The notes under the pieces: generated by a model
Told to the model about the DNA's origin: nothing
What the model saw: the letters and a program-made list of their open reading frames with translations, nothing else
Databases searched by the model: none
Program-made: the position numbers and the translations under genes
Source of the DNA: Arthrobotrys musiformis
Lineage: Eukaryota > Ascomycota > Orbiliomycetes > Orbiliales > Orbiliaceae
Assembly (NCBI GenBank): GCA_036971715.1
Contig: JAVHJL010000012.1
Coordinates: 1,488,001-1,552,000 of the forward strand
Direction: 5' to 3'
Length of the DNA stretch: 64,000 bases
Shown here: positions 20,718-31,002 of the stretch, piece after piece
Layout of the letters: each line of letters starts with the position of its first letter
Numbering within the stretch: the stretch's first letter is position 1

Positions 20718-20973
20718 CTTTTTTACCCTGCACCAAAAACCCCCTACAAAAACTTATTTCATTGGATACTTATTCAAAACCAAATAAAATTTAGAGAACA
20801 AAATTATTTAAAATATTCAAAAATAATTCAAAAATAGTTGTCTCGTACCCAGACCTGGGAGCAAAAATAGTAATTTTTCATAGAGTTATTATTAAACGGT
20901 CCCATTTGGGCGGTCTGTGCGGTGGCTGAAAAGCCCACCAAGAGCCCAGAATCGGGCCCAACGTGATGCCCTA
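20718..20973 (-). repeat. Family A copy with internal insertion
   Basis: Minus orientation: TTTTTTACCCTGCACC, the AT-rich core, AATTTTTCATAGAGTTATTA, CCCATTTGGGCGGTCTGTGC, GAGCCCAGAATCGGGCCCAA and GTGATGCCCTA. About 40 bases (GTTGTCTCGTACCCAGACCT...) interrupt the core. A further degraded end lies at about 21095-21145. Confidence 0.7.
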
Positions 20974-21221
20974 CAAAAAACGAACTCTTCAAACATTTAA
21001 GAACAACCTGAACTTAAAAATATTAATTTTGTCATCAACTTCTCACTGGCATATGTGGCTGAACTCATGAAAAGCTATATGGAGGCAGAAAAATAGAAAA
21101 GCCCACATACAGCCTACTAAAAATCGGGCCCAATTTCAAGCCCTATATGAAACTATATACACAAAGAAAGAGCTATATTAACCCATTTCCTACCTTAGAC
21201 CAGCGGCCAAATTGTCCTTGA

Positions 21222-22191
21222 ATGAATGTCTTAGATAAAATTATCCGATCTCTTATACAATGCCTCGACAACTTGAACGAACCTCTGACACCTCACCAAA
21301 TGGAGCTCGCCTCTAGGCACATTGGGAGGATTATGGGCAACAGAAGAAGTGGAAAAGGACTACAATATCTGGTACATTTCATGAAAAGCCGGGCTGCGAT
21401 CGATGTAACAAATAGGCTAACTCTTGCACATTATTTAGCGCTCGAGAATGGCTAAGTGGAGTGAGGCGGGATTCCTGAAACCGAAAACTTGTTACCGGGT
21501 AATCTGGTGGCTAAATTTTTGTCTTATTAACATCGGCGTTGTTCGTGACGACAATATAATATTCACTGATAGTGGACGCGAATTCGGCTTCCCACCAGTT
21601 TATTCTGCCGAAAATATCCGCGTACAATGGCTCAACGATTCGGTGCTGGATATCCCTTGGGGGATACCGAACAAACACGACCCTAGATTTACGAATGCCG
21701 CCGAGTTCCCTAGTGTGTGCTCTTGTGCAAACCAATGTACCTGTTCCCTCAAAATAAAATCCGCTCCAGTACATATCCGATACATAAACGATAGTATCAA
21801 ATTTGGAGTTTTTGCCGAAAAGATTATCGCCCCATTTGAATTCGTCGGCGAGTATACCGGTCTTATAACCAGACTAGATTCTGAGAGTACAGATAGCTAT
21901 ATTTTGGATGGTCATCTTGAACTCGCGGATCGTAATTCATTTCATATAAATGCTACGAAAATGGGGAACTGGACACGATTTCTCAATCATAGCTGTGACC
22001 CTAACATTGCTGTTATGTTATGCACAGATAACTCCGATGGTGTGAAGCCCTTTTTTATAGCAATCCGGTGGATCTCTGAAGGGGAGCAGCTTTGTTTCGA
22101 CTACGGGCCAAACTTTTGGGAAGAATCTTTGTTTGGATGCGATTGCGATTCCAAAGAGTGTAATTATAGAAGGATTCGAATGGAGTCCTGA
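21222..22191 (+). CDS. SET-domain protein (SUV39/G9a-like lysine methyltransferase)
   Basis: Model: exon 21222-21371, 67-nt intron 21372-21438 (GTACAT donor, GGCTAAC branch, TTTAG acceptor), exon 21439-22191; 300 aa. The two parts overlap as separate frames otherwise. A Cys cluster CSCANQCTC (about 144-152) resembles a reduced pre-SET motif. The SET domain follows: KFGVFAEKIIAPFEFVGEYTG, then NWTRFLNHSCDPNIAVM (NHSC motif, about 233) and GEQLCFDYG (catalytic Tyr region, about 272). The post-SET end CDCDSKEC (C-x-C-x4-C) would hold zinc. All core AdoMet and catalytic signatures are present. It has no chromodomain. By family it would methylate a lysine, possibly histone H3; the target is unproven. 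Confidence 0.8.
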
Positions 22192-22342
22192 TCAGAAAAG
22201 TGCATACAGTAGGGGCATGACATTGGGCTCGATTTTGGCCCCGCCAGCGGTTGGGCTCTTGGCAGGTAGTAGGCCTTTAACTCGGGCTTAAATTAGAACG
22301 CCACGAAGCGGGGGTGTGTGAGAATAGTATAGCTCAAAATTT
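22192..22342. repeat. Family A end and family B end
   Basis: GGGGCATGACATTGGGCTCG and GGGCTCTTGGCAGG (family A, plus) begin within 20 bases of the SET gene stop. AACGCCACGAAGCGGGGGTG and GAGAATAGTA (family B end) follow at about 22300-22330. Confidence 0.6.
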
Positions 22343-22776
22343 ACACCCATGCTATCATCCATATTCAGTAAGAAGACTGGTTTGACACAACAAACTTTCT
22401 ACTTTCAGAGAATATTTCTGTTTGATACGATAAACTTACTGTTTTCAGACGATAAATTTTGAACATCGTCACGTCGATCGTCAAATCAAAATCATGCAAA
22501 CGAGCGTCAAACTATTAATTTATTTTATAAATTTAAAGACGTGTTCATAGACGTTTCGAGTTCGTAGACGTTTTCGTTGTGTTTGTCGTGTTTGCAGAAG
22601 TGTTTGTAGACGTTTGTAGACGTTTATACGCGACGACTTTGTAGATGTTTCGAATTTCAACTCTGAAATTCTGAAATTAGGTGTGGGAGTTACCCCCAGA
22701 CTAGAAATCCAGATTTGGACGATAGCATGGGTGTGAATTAAAACGCCACAAAACGGGGGTGAGAATAGTACTATAC
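22343..22776. mobile_element. Family B inverted-repeat element
   Basis: Left ACACCCATGCTATCATCC (22343-22360) and right GGACGATAGCATGGGTGT (22717-22734) are inverted repeats, followed on the right by TTAAAACGCCACAAAACGGG and GAGAATAGTA. The interior holds GTTTTCAGACGATAAA and repeated GTTTGTAGACGTTT words. Family B pieces also occur at about 23080-23250, 26270-26430, 48650-48742, 49090-49210 and 50030-50256. Confidence 0.7.
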
Positions 22777-23250
22777 TATGGTTGTAGGGGTAAATAAAAC
22801 CCGTGGGGCTTGTACCTATGAAATGATAAGGGGCCCCAACCATAATTATATTAATAATTTAATATCTAGTGAAATTCTTATTGGTTGTGGTTACAGTTTT
22901 ACAATGCACTGGCATTAATTTAAATAATTTTTTGAAATAATGTTCTGGTATGGCTAGTAGTTAGGTAGGTAGGTATAGGAAGGCATCAGTAAATACATTT
23001 TATAGTAAAGGGTATTTATTTTTATTTTTTTTTCTTATTCTATACAATTACTTTTTCAGAAACAACTATAGTAGCTCTTGTATAAACTCGTCGCGTGTAA
23101 ACCTGTACGAACCACAACACAAGTGACAAACACGACAAACATAACGAATACGTCTACAAACACGTCTATGTCTATAAATTTATAAAATAAATTATCGACG
23201 TGACGACGTTCAAGTTGTGTTTGAAAAGTTTATCGTCTGAAAACAGTAAG
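22777..23250. repeat. Spacer with an inverted family B segment abutting the chitinase gene
   Basis: ACACGTCTACAAACACGTCT-type words and TTTATCGTCTGAAAACAGTA (about 23080-23250) are the inverse of 22430-22640, so a large hairpin is possible. The repeat reaches the chitinase stop codon. Before it, 22777-23080 is AT-rich and non-coding. Confidence 0.55.
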
Positions 23251-25123
23251 CTAGTTACTCCCGATACAAGCGTAGTAGCCTAACCAGAGATTGCCACAAT
23301 TCACTCCCACAGCGGGGTTCCACTCGATAACATCTTGCGTAGTGACCCCTCCTCCTGCCCCAGCGGCAAGACTCTTGCAATTTTCACCATTCTGAACAAG
23401 ATGCCATAGATTGCAATTAGATGCGACGTTCGTCTGTGTAGCAGAAGGGGGCCGGAGGAAAACGGTCCCGAATGGCGGTGTGCTGCTGACTATTGACGGG
23501 AGGGTGTTGCTAGATACCTGAGAGACACCAACACAGAACCATGTATCTGGCCATGCATTTAGACAGCCCTCACGAGCAGCCTCGTTCCATTCCTCAAGCT
23601 GTTCAACAGAAACACTGCCATCAAGCTTACTGGTGATGTCGGTACAACTATCTTCCGCATTAAGATAATACCATTTGTTACAGTTAGAGGCGACATAAAG
23701 ATGAGTTTGTCCAGGAGGAAGTGCCGCAGTCACGACGGAGCTTGAAATACACTGAAATTTCCCGTTTATCTTTGTACTCGTGACTATGATTGTTGAAGTT
23801 TTTGTTATTGTTATCTTTGTAGTCTTGGTAGTCGTTGTCGTCTTGGGCGTAGATTCCGTAGGACGGGTCGTTGAAACAAAGCCCAAAATTGTACCAGTAA
23901 CTCGTTGAATCCCTTCCCTCAAATTTCGTTTACAATTGTCTATGTAGTCGAGACCGTTGTCGCCTATATCTCTTGAAGCTGAGGTTGCCTCCCTATGATA
24001 TAATACTCAGTTTACGTCAATTCAAACAGGGTAGAATGGTAAGTCAGCGGGCTTCACCAGAGCATTATCCCTCCGAAGTGGCTTTTGGGTTGGATATAAC
24101 CTAAGATGGCCCCTACATCCACTTGTGAGACATATTCATTGCTACTAGGAGACGATAAAAGCCCAAGAAACCATTTGCAGTTGCCATGCTTATTTTTAGC
24201 TGCGATGGAGTTCCACCGTTCGAAGTTATCTCTTTGGGCGTTGGCATTTCCTCTAAGAAAATTCGAAGGATGGCAGCCTGGATTGTTGTAAAACTGTACG
24301 AAAATGAAATCCAGGGCCACGTTAGTAAGGGTCTGGCTCAAACTAGCGTCTGGATAGATGCACTGTGGTGCAGCAGTCAGGAGAAAAGTTTCAGTTGAGT
24401 TCGCGAATTTGTCTCTCAGTTTTTGGGCAAAATAGGCGTAAACCGCACCGTCCTGTCCGAGGCTCGCGCCCGTCTCAAGATCTAAATCAAACCCATTAAC
24501 CACGGCATTACCGAAGGGTCGCGGGTGCCCCCAAGTTTTGTCCGGGGGACCGAAAGCGCGCCAAATGTCATCAACGGCTTTACGGGCCTCCTCTTCGTTT
24601 GAAAGGTAGTAAGAATTTTCAACATTAACCCCACCCCCGATGCTTATCAGAATTCTTTTGCCGAGGTTTTGACAATACTCTATATCCCTAGGGAGATAAG
24701 GGCAATTATAAACATAGTTTGTTGCTTGGTACGGCGGAGCGAGCCCTTGGTTGCAGAAAGGGGGAGCTGTTAGATACGCTTCCGCATATCGATATATGGT
24801 ATGAACTTGCCTTGGTTTCCAAAATTTGTCTCAATAAAGCCGCCCTTACCGGTATTCTGGAACTGTGTGACGAACCCAATAATAATGTATTCGATGGATT
24901 GTGATTCGCAAAAAGATCGCAAACGTTGTTGATTCTCACTAGGGATAGGATATCTAGAATGAGTAATCCGAACGAACCCCGCCCCGAGAAACCAATGTAT
25001 AGAATTTATGTTAACATACCCTTGGCCATAGTAGACCGCCAGCATGTCAACAGCTTCAGTAGCCAACGAATACAGCAAAGCCAGTAAGCCTCGCATCGCC
25101 CGCGCTCTTATTTTGGAATACAT
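23251..25123 (-). CDS. Class III (GH18) chitinase with two C-terminal LysM modules
   Basis: Model: exons 25123-24811, 24745-24058 and 23992-23251; 580 aa. Intron 1 (65 nt) uses a GC donor (GCAAGT) with a TCTAAC branch; intron 2 (65 nt) has GTGAAG. A hydrophobic N-terminus leads into MLAVYYGQG, the usual start of class III chitinases, then IIIGFVTQF, NCPYLPRDIEYCQ and ILISIGGG. The active site is VNGFDLDLE (about 187-195) with the catalytic Glu195; Asn at the second place is allowed in the family signature. FIFVQFYNNPGC and GGIMLW close the barrel. A Thr-rich linker and two LysM-like modules follow (SNCNKWYYLNAEDSC ... LEEWNEA; SNCNLWHLVQNGENC ... VIEWNPAVG). Predicted secreted, chitin-binding and chitin-cleaving, for wall remodelling or interaction with other organisms. 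The stop codon abuts a family B repeat. Confidence 0.88.
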
Positions 25124-25218
25124 TATGGTCCTATTACTACTGTGACTTTTTAAAAGGGAGGCGGGGGACGTAGTCTGTATATAACTTATTGTTTTCGGAG
25201 CATACCCATTTCTGCGTA
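25124..25218. other. Short chitinase upstream spacer
   Basis: Only about 95 bases separate the chitinase start from a family A repeat, so the proximal promoter is short or partly supplied by the repeat. Confidence 0.4.
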
Positions 25219-25406
25219 GGCATGATAATGGGCATGATTCTGGGCTCTTGGCGGGCTTTTAACAGTATCAAAAATTAATGTTTTTGAATGACTTTTGAAT
25301 ATTTTAAATAATTTTGCTATTTTCTCACTGATTCTAAATCTTGTTTGGTTTTGAATAAATATTAAATGATTTTTTGGTTTTTTTTTTTTTTTTCAAGTTG
25401 GTGCAG
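25219..25406 (+). repeat. Family A copy
   Basis: AGGCATGATAATGGGCATGA, GGGCTCTTGGCGGGCTTTTA, core with TTGTTTGGTTTTGAATAAAT, then T-run and GTTGGTGCAGGGG. It runs directly into the LTR-like repeat that starts TGTAAGAAATC. Confidence 0.75.
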
Positions 25407-25792
25407 GGGTGTAAGAAATCGTATAGGGACTAGTCAAGGTATCAAGGTAATACACAAATGTCAAAAGGCAGGAGTAGTGTACTAGTCTGGATACAGATTG
25501 ATACTTAAATTGTTGCTTGATTTCTAAATACATGACAGCGAACATAGCGAGTTAAATAGACAAATGATAAAGGAAATAACATATTGAACTGGACAGGAGA
25601 TAAGACTGTGAAGTGGACATTCGGGGATACAGTGTTGAACTGGACAGGACATAAGACTGTGAACTGGTCATTCGGATATAGAGTGTTGAACTGGACAGGA
25701 GGTAAGTCTGAACTGGACATTCGGATATACGGGATGCTGAACTGGACATGAGTTGTTTTTTGGTAAGTCGGGAGTCTGTGTAGGGCATAGGC
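25407..25792. repeat. LTR-like repeat with GAACTGGACA minisatellite, copy 1
   Basis: Begins TGTAAGAAATCGTATAGGGA and ends near CTACTGCCGCA, so it has TG...CA termini. Copy 2 is at 57822-58235. The middle holds about five units of a 40-60-base repeat (TTGAACTGGACAGGA...CATTCGGATATA). It may be a solo LTR. No internal coding region lies next to it and no clear target duplication was found. Confidence 0.55.
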
Positions 25793-25880
25793 CTAAACAG
25801 GTCTACTGCCGCACAAGCTGAAATAACACTATTAATATTATTCTCTGAGTTCTGAGGTCTAGATATGGGTGCTTCCTGAT

Positions 25881-26018
25881 CCTGGGTCTGCGAGTTGTGT
25901 TGCGTCGTGTGGTTTTTCTTCCAACCACAGTATTGCCTGGATGTTTCCTATGGTCATTCTGAGGGCTCCTCCGGCCGCCTGGATTTCTGCTTGGAGTTCT
26001 TTCTGCTGGGCATGCGTA
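25881..26018 (-). pseudogene. Gag-like coiled-coil fragment of a retroelement
   Basis: The minus strand reads AQQKELQAEIQAAGGALRMT and IGNIQAILW, then EEKPHDAT and a stop. The same segment occurs twice, in opposite orientations, at 44865-45180. The C-terminal position and coiled-coil style suggest the end of a transposon protein; the superfamily is not identified. Confidence 0.45.
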
Positions 26019-26099
26019 ATCTATGAAATTTTATTACTCCTAATTTTAACAAAGGATTCGTTTGTCTAGAATATTTTTTTCTATATGTTCTAATCTACG

Positions 26100-26433
26100 T
26101 GATTTTGGGCGAATTATAAACACCCGGCCCATTACATAGTAATAACTCCATCAAACTTAATATTTTTGAATTATTTTTTTGAATATTTGAAATAGTTTTG
26201 TCTTTTTCTAGGAACATGCTAATCACACACCCATTCTGAATTTTTATAATTTTACTATGAAATTGAAATGACGGGTGTGAGAGTTACTCTCGCACTAAAC
26301 ATCTACAAACTCGTCGCGCATAAACGTCGACGTCTACAAACAACAAAAGTGACAAACACGACAAACACGTCTACAAATACGTTTACAAACACGTACGTCT
26401 ATCGTTTACGAACACGTCTACAAATTTGCAAAA
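26100..26433. repeat. Family A fragment and family B fragment
   Basis: Family A core at about 26125-26215 (ATAACTCCATCAAACTTAAT, AGTTTTGTCTTTTTCTAG) passes into family B words (ACACACCCATTCTG, ACGACAAACACGTCTACAAA) at 26220-26430, ending at the (AAAAT)n array. Confidence 0.6.
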
Positions 26434-26640
26434 TTTGCAAAATAAAATAAAATAAAATAAAATAAAATAAAATAAAATAAAATAAAATAAAATAAAATAA
26501 AATAAAATAAAATAAAATAAAATAAAATAAAATAAAATAAAATAAAATAAAATAAAATAAAATAAAATAAAATAAAATAAAAAAGTAGTAATTTTTTGTT
26601 GGGGTGTTTGGGTCAAAAAGCCCGGGGTAAAGGTCTACCC
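26434..26640. repeat. (AAAAT)n array embedded before a family A end
   Basis: About 150 bases of AAAAT units (26434-26583), followed at once by AATTTTTTGTTGGGGTGTTT, GGTCAAAAAGCCCGGGGTAA and AGGTCTAC, a family A 3' end. Confidence 0.9.
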
Positions 26641-26745
26641 GCATAAACCCAAAATCGAAGCTCGAACTTGACTTTATAAAGGCAATGGGACGCCCGTTTG
26701 ATTAAGCGTGGCTCACTGAGGCACAGATCACACCACAGCTCGAAG

Positions 26746-27465
26746 ATGCTATTATTTATCATTTGCTGGTTTCTGTACACCCCAATTTATTCGATCTTAG
26801 CTGAAGACGGCACCAGTGTTACTACGCCACAGACGAGCGACCCCCAGACTACGCCACGGACCACAATCACCTCGGCCCACAGCTTCACACCCACTATTGT
26901 GACCACCGCGGCATCTCTAAGCGATGCACCTTTGGAAAACTATTCAACTTACTTTAAAGATAAGAACCGCTATGGCGAATTTAAGGCCATAAACCCTGGA
27001 AAGCTTGTTTATGTGGTTAACAAGGCCTCTGGGTTAAGTCTAGAAGCTATATCACGTTACGCCTCTTGGCTTCAATCCCTAATTTCGCCTGATTTTGGCA
27101 CAGCTTTGGCGCCCCCTAGTCTATTATTATGCCAAGCACCGCCCTACAGAAGCCCTCAAGACGAGGTTCTTATATTTTACAAAAATGGTATCGGTATTCG
27201 AATGAATAATGTAGGCTCGAAAAGTTGGATCTGCAACTGTTCAGACATTTTGGAAGAGGTTAGCAATTGGATAGGGCTTCTTATCTACAACAAGGCCGGC
27301 ACAAGGTATGAAGAACAACCGAGAGTACCCATGGATATCGAACTGAACTCCCTCAGAAAGTGGGAAGTTGTTGGTCAAATATTTTGGAGTGGGCGACCAG
27401 AAAATCTAATAATGATAACTGAAGAGGACGGTGAACCATATATCCGGGCCATTTGGGAGCGGTAA
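26746..27465 (+). CDS. Secreted hypothetical protein, about 239 aa
   Basis: Start at the ATG at 26746, because MLLFIICWFLYTPIYSILA is a good signal peptide; an in-frame upstream start at 26698 would bury it. A Thr/Ser/Pro-rich stretch (about residues 20-60) precedes a globular part with SWICNCSDILEEVSNWIG and RAIWER at the C-terminus. Three Cys in the mature part may form disulfides. No family recognised. No intron is needed. It lies about 100 bases after a family A end, so the promoter includes repeat DNA. Confidence 0.6.
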   Translation: MLLFIICWFLYTPIYSILAEDGTSVTTPQTSDPQTTPRTTITSAHSFTPTIVTTAASLSDAPLENYSTYFKDKNRYGEFKAINPGKLVYVVNKASGLSLEAISRYASWLQSLISPDFGTALAPPSLLLCQAPPYRSPQDEVLIFYKNGIGIRMNNVGSKSWICNCSDILEEVSNWIGLLIYNKAGTRYEEQPRVPMDIELNSLRKWEVVGQIFWSGRPENLIMITEEDGEPYIRAIWER

Positions 27466-28729
27466 ATTATTGTGGAATAATACGGTAGTTTGTCGAGGGA
27501 TGAAATCAGTTCCGGCCGGGATTTGTGTCATGAAGCATGTAATGTACTACATGTATGTACAGTTGGTTACTAAAAAAGTTGTCACAACTTCGTACCCATC
27601 TCACGACCTCAGTTTTCATCAGAAAACAATAAAATAAAATTTATTTTATAAGTGTACTTCTAAATTAAATATATTATAAAAAACTATTGCTTTTCATGAA
27701 CTATTTATTGTAAAATAAATAGGTGAAAATGCCTAGTTTCGCATTTTTTTTTTTGTTTTGTGTTTGTCATTTTGTGACCTATTTCTAACCGAAAAATGGC
27801 TCAACCCGACCCAAATCTAAAAGCAAAAAAAAAAAAATTTATAAAAAAATATATGTATATTTTCTTAATTATTTTATTTAAATTAATTTTAATAAAAGAA
27901 TTTATAAATTATATTTTTAGAAAGAGGTCGTTGAGAAGAATAAAATTCATTAATTTTTATGATAAAATTCTTAGTTCTCGTAGCGTTATTTACGAAATCG
28001 TTGTGCCAAAACTTTTGGTAAGGCACTGTACATACATGTACAGACATAGAGCAAGAAACAAAATAACACTCACTCACACCTGAAACAGAACTGTGACTCT
28101 TAAATCTAGGCCTCTACTCTCAACAAAAAATTATTTTCTTCAATATTTATTCAAAACCAAATAAAATTTGAAATCAATTAGAAAAAAACAAAAGTATTTA
28201 AAACATTCAATATTAAACCGCATTCCCGGGAATACCGATTAGAGTGGTATTGAAATCACCCCTTCTTCCGGCAGTTTAGGTGAGAGTTGCTTAGCCAACA
28301 CTTACTAGCGTGAACTTGAAAATTAATGTCTGATTAATTACGGAGGTGTGTTCCAAAAATTAATCAAATGCCAAGTATACTGTTCTTGGCACAGGGCATC
28401 GGGTAGACTAACAATCAAAAACTTGTCAAAATTTAGATATCAACTTGAAAACTCAACGTTTTTTGATAAAATAACTATTATTTTTTTTAACGTTGATATT
28501 TCAACTTTTCGTTTTGTTGTGATATTCTGGGGTTTGTCGCCGTTACTACACATTTTATTACTTTATTTTCTTTATTTTCTTTTATATTTTATGTTGTCTG
28601 ATATTATAAATAGTAGTATTTTAATACTCAAATACCCCCCCCTAAAAAAAAAAAAAAAAAAAAAAAGGAAAAAAAAAGGAAAGAAACGGCCACCCAAAGT
28701 TGAATTCCCGCTAAAAGTTTATAGTCAAC
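27466..28729. other. AT-rich intergenic region
   Basis: Contains poly-A/T-rich DNA, a degraded family A segment in minus orientation (28125-28215: CAACAAAAAATTATTTTC, TTCAAAACCAAATAAAATTT) and a 22-A run at 28645-28666. Frames such as 27796-28083 are Lys/Ile/Phe-rich products of the AT bias. No gene supported. Confidence 0.5.
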
Positions 28730-29609
28730 ATGGAGAAGCCATCGCCTCCTCCTAAGAAAGCGGGATCGCTCTTAAATAGTTGGTGGGACGTTCTCGATCG
28801 CAACAGCCTTCAGAGAATTGGGGTCTTCCGTATTCCTTCGAAAAGATTTAAGCAAGGCGAACAGTACACATGTCTCGATCTGAGTTTCTATCCGTCCGGT
28901 AAGCAACCTTCAAGTTCAATTGGGCGATTCAAGTTTTTTGCAATCTTGGGCGCTAATTGGTGTAGTATGGGGTTGTTCCATATCGAAACAATATAGCGTT
29001 ATATCGATAAGAGATCAACAAACGAACACTATGGACTATTGTACCTGTTCCTCAAAGCATATAATTGCTAATCGCGCCTTTTTTTGGACTTTGAAATTTG
29101 GAACGTTCGATCTCATTAATATTTCTGGCTTGTCGCAGCAATTCGGCATTTCGTTTCCTAGAGAAATAGCCTGGCACGATAACTTCATTGTCCACTGCAC
29201 GAAGCTACTGAAGCAACAAGGGTTTATTCAATTCTTAATTTTCGATATTTGTGCTGGCTTACAGGGCATAAACGAGGATTCTTTGCCCACACCCATGGAC
29301 TTTAGAAAGCGTCTAGAGGGTTGCCTCCAAAGGCGGGGGCTTCGGTTGGAAACAAATACTGCCTCAAATGTCATAAAAGCCTTTATCCGACAAAAATGTT
29401 TGAAAATCACGCTCTTATATCGCTCAGTTGACTTAGAAGATGATACTGTTGCTCAAATGCTCGCAGAATATTTGCCGGTCTTTGAAGTTGAACGTGTCCT
29501 TGATCAACTATGCCGATTGCCCTGCCTTATTGGACACGCTCAGAAGGTCTCGAAAATGGATATGGCAGCTCAGTTACGTAGGGTCCGGGCGGTATTCAAT
29601 GTGGGATAG
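28730..29609 (+). CDS. Hypothetical protein, 270 aa
   Basis: Model: exon 28730-28898, 67-nt intron 28899-28965 (GTAAGC donor, GCTAAT branch, TGTAG acceptor), exon 28966-29609. Starts MEKPSPPPKKAGSLLNSWWD. The second exon is a long clean frame with amphipathic helices (FDLINISGLSQQFGISFPRE, ERVLDQLCRLPCLIGHAQKV). It has no signal peptide, zinc motif or membrane helix. The spliced frame removes two overlapping partial frames, which supports the intron. I do not recognise the family. Confidence 0.6.
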
Positions 29610-31002
29610 AGTTGGATATACGTACGTGCCAGTGTACATAAATATACTTTGGTCGCTCATAAGTACTAGACTTCCCTTGGTGATCAAATAGTTACGGTGT
29701 CAGGCGTTTTTGGAAACTTGAAGTTACTAAAGTTTCAGCGTGCCAGTACGAACTGCACTAAGCTTCTCTGTTTGCAGATGATTTTGGGGTAGACCTTTAC
29801 GCAAAAAACTATTCAATTAGTAAAGTTATTATTAAATGAAAAGCCCGCCAAGAGCCCAAAATCGAGCCCAATGTAAAGAGGCCGGCGCTGCTTAATTTGC
29901 GTTATAACAATTATAATAATTATTGCAACTATAGCAATTATTATAACAATTATAACAATTATAACAATTATAGCAATTATAACAATTATAGCAATTATAA
30001 CGTTGGGCTTTTTTACCCCTGCCCTAACTAGAGCAATTTCATTTAGTATTTACTAAAATTATTATTAAATAGTCCCAAATGGGCTGTCTGTGCGGTGGCT
30101 GAAAAGCACGCCAATAGCCCAAAATCGAGCCTAATGTCATGCCGTAGGTTTTAAAATCCTATTTTCTAAACTAGGTGTGGTTTAATGATTCGCGCTGATG
30201 GTGTGATTCGCCTCACCGTTACGTTACGTAGGCTGCAGTTCTATAAGTTTAGCCTTTCCACATGCACATGGACGAGACTCGCTTCGCCTTTAAAGCTTTC
30301 CTTATTCTTTCTTGGATTTCAGAATGCAACCTTCGGACCAAACCCCCATAACTTGGAGAAATTCCGCTATAGATTGTATCTATAAAAATCCACAAAGAGG
30401 TATACCCGCTTTTCAAGGGTTTAGGGCGTTCAAATAAGACTAACGAGCTAGCACCAAGTAGCCGCATTAGCATGTATCTGCCCGTGCATTGTATATGGGA
30501 GAATCTCCAGCAGCCTCGGTACTTTCATCAACGGGCAGAAAGCAATAGTTCCTTCATCCTCGGTTTGCAATTCTTCCTGCGTCTATTTCTGCCTAGCATC
30601 TTTTGCTGGCCTACACTGGATTTTAGGGGCTCGACAGAGGTTAGAGTTACGCCAAACTTTCAACATCGAAGGTTCCTCACGAAGTGACTGCGCTATTCAC
30701 TTCTTTTGTCCCTTTTGTAGTCTTGCACAAGAGGATCAGGAGTTGCGGAGTTCGGCCAACCAAACGTCAACACTGGCAGTTCCCTATATGTGTGAACAAC
30801 CTATGGAATATCGGGCAATTCAGAAGGCTTTCGTCCCACCAGTGAGGGTGTAGCTGGGTTATGAATGCCAAGCAACCTGTCCGGTAGAACTGCGATGCTG
30901 CAAATTGTGCACACTACCTGTCGTAACTCTTCATTATACGTGAACGGGCAGTTCATTTTTGCTTTCTGCGATATACTGTACGTATTGAAATTATTATTGG
31001 TA
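29610..31002. other. Repeats and weak coding signals
   Basis: Family A pieces in minus orientation lie at about 29800-29875 and 30000-30145. Between them is a 9-base array of (AACAATTAT/AGCAATTAT) at about 29895-30003, like that at 40.7 kb. On the plus strand a 38-codon ATG frame at about 30323-30439 (MQPSDQTPITWRNSAIDCIY) and a 71-codon frame at 30472-30687 look protein-like and could be exons of one small gene, but no donor/acceptor pair convinced me. Confidence 0.35.

Noticed and set aside
26383..26644. FILFY-repeat proteins here and at 41525-41848
   Set aside because: Products of translating (AAAAT)n arrays; no start context or unique sequence.
28348..28755. 135-codon frame before the 270-aa protein
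   Set aside because: It crosses an A-run (poly-Lys) and AT-rich DNA, and overlaps the better supported ATG at 28730 in another frame.
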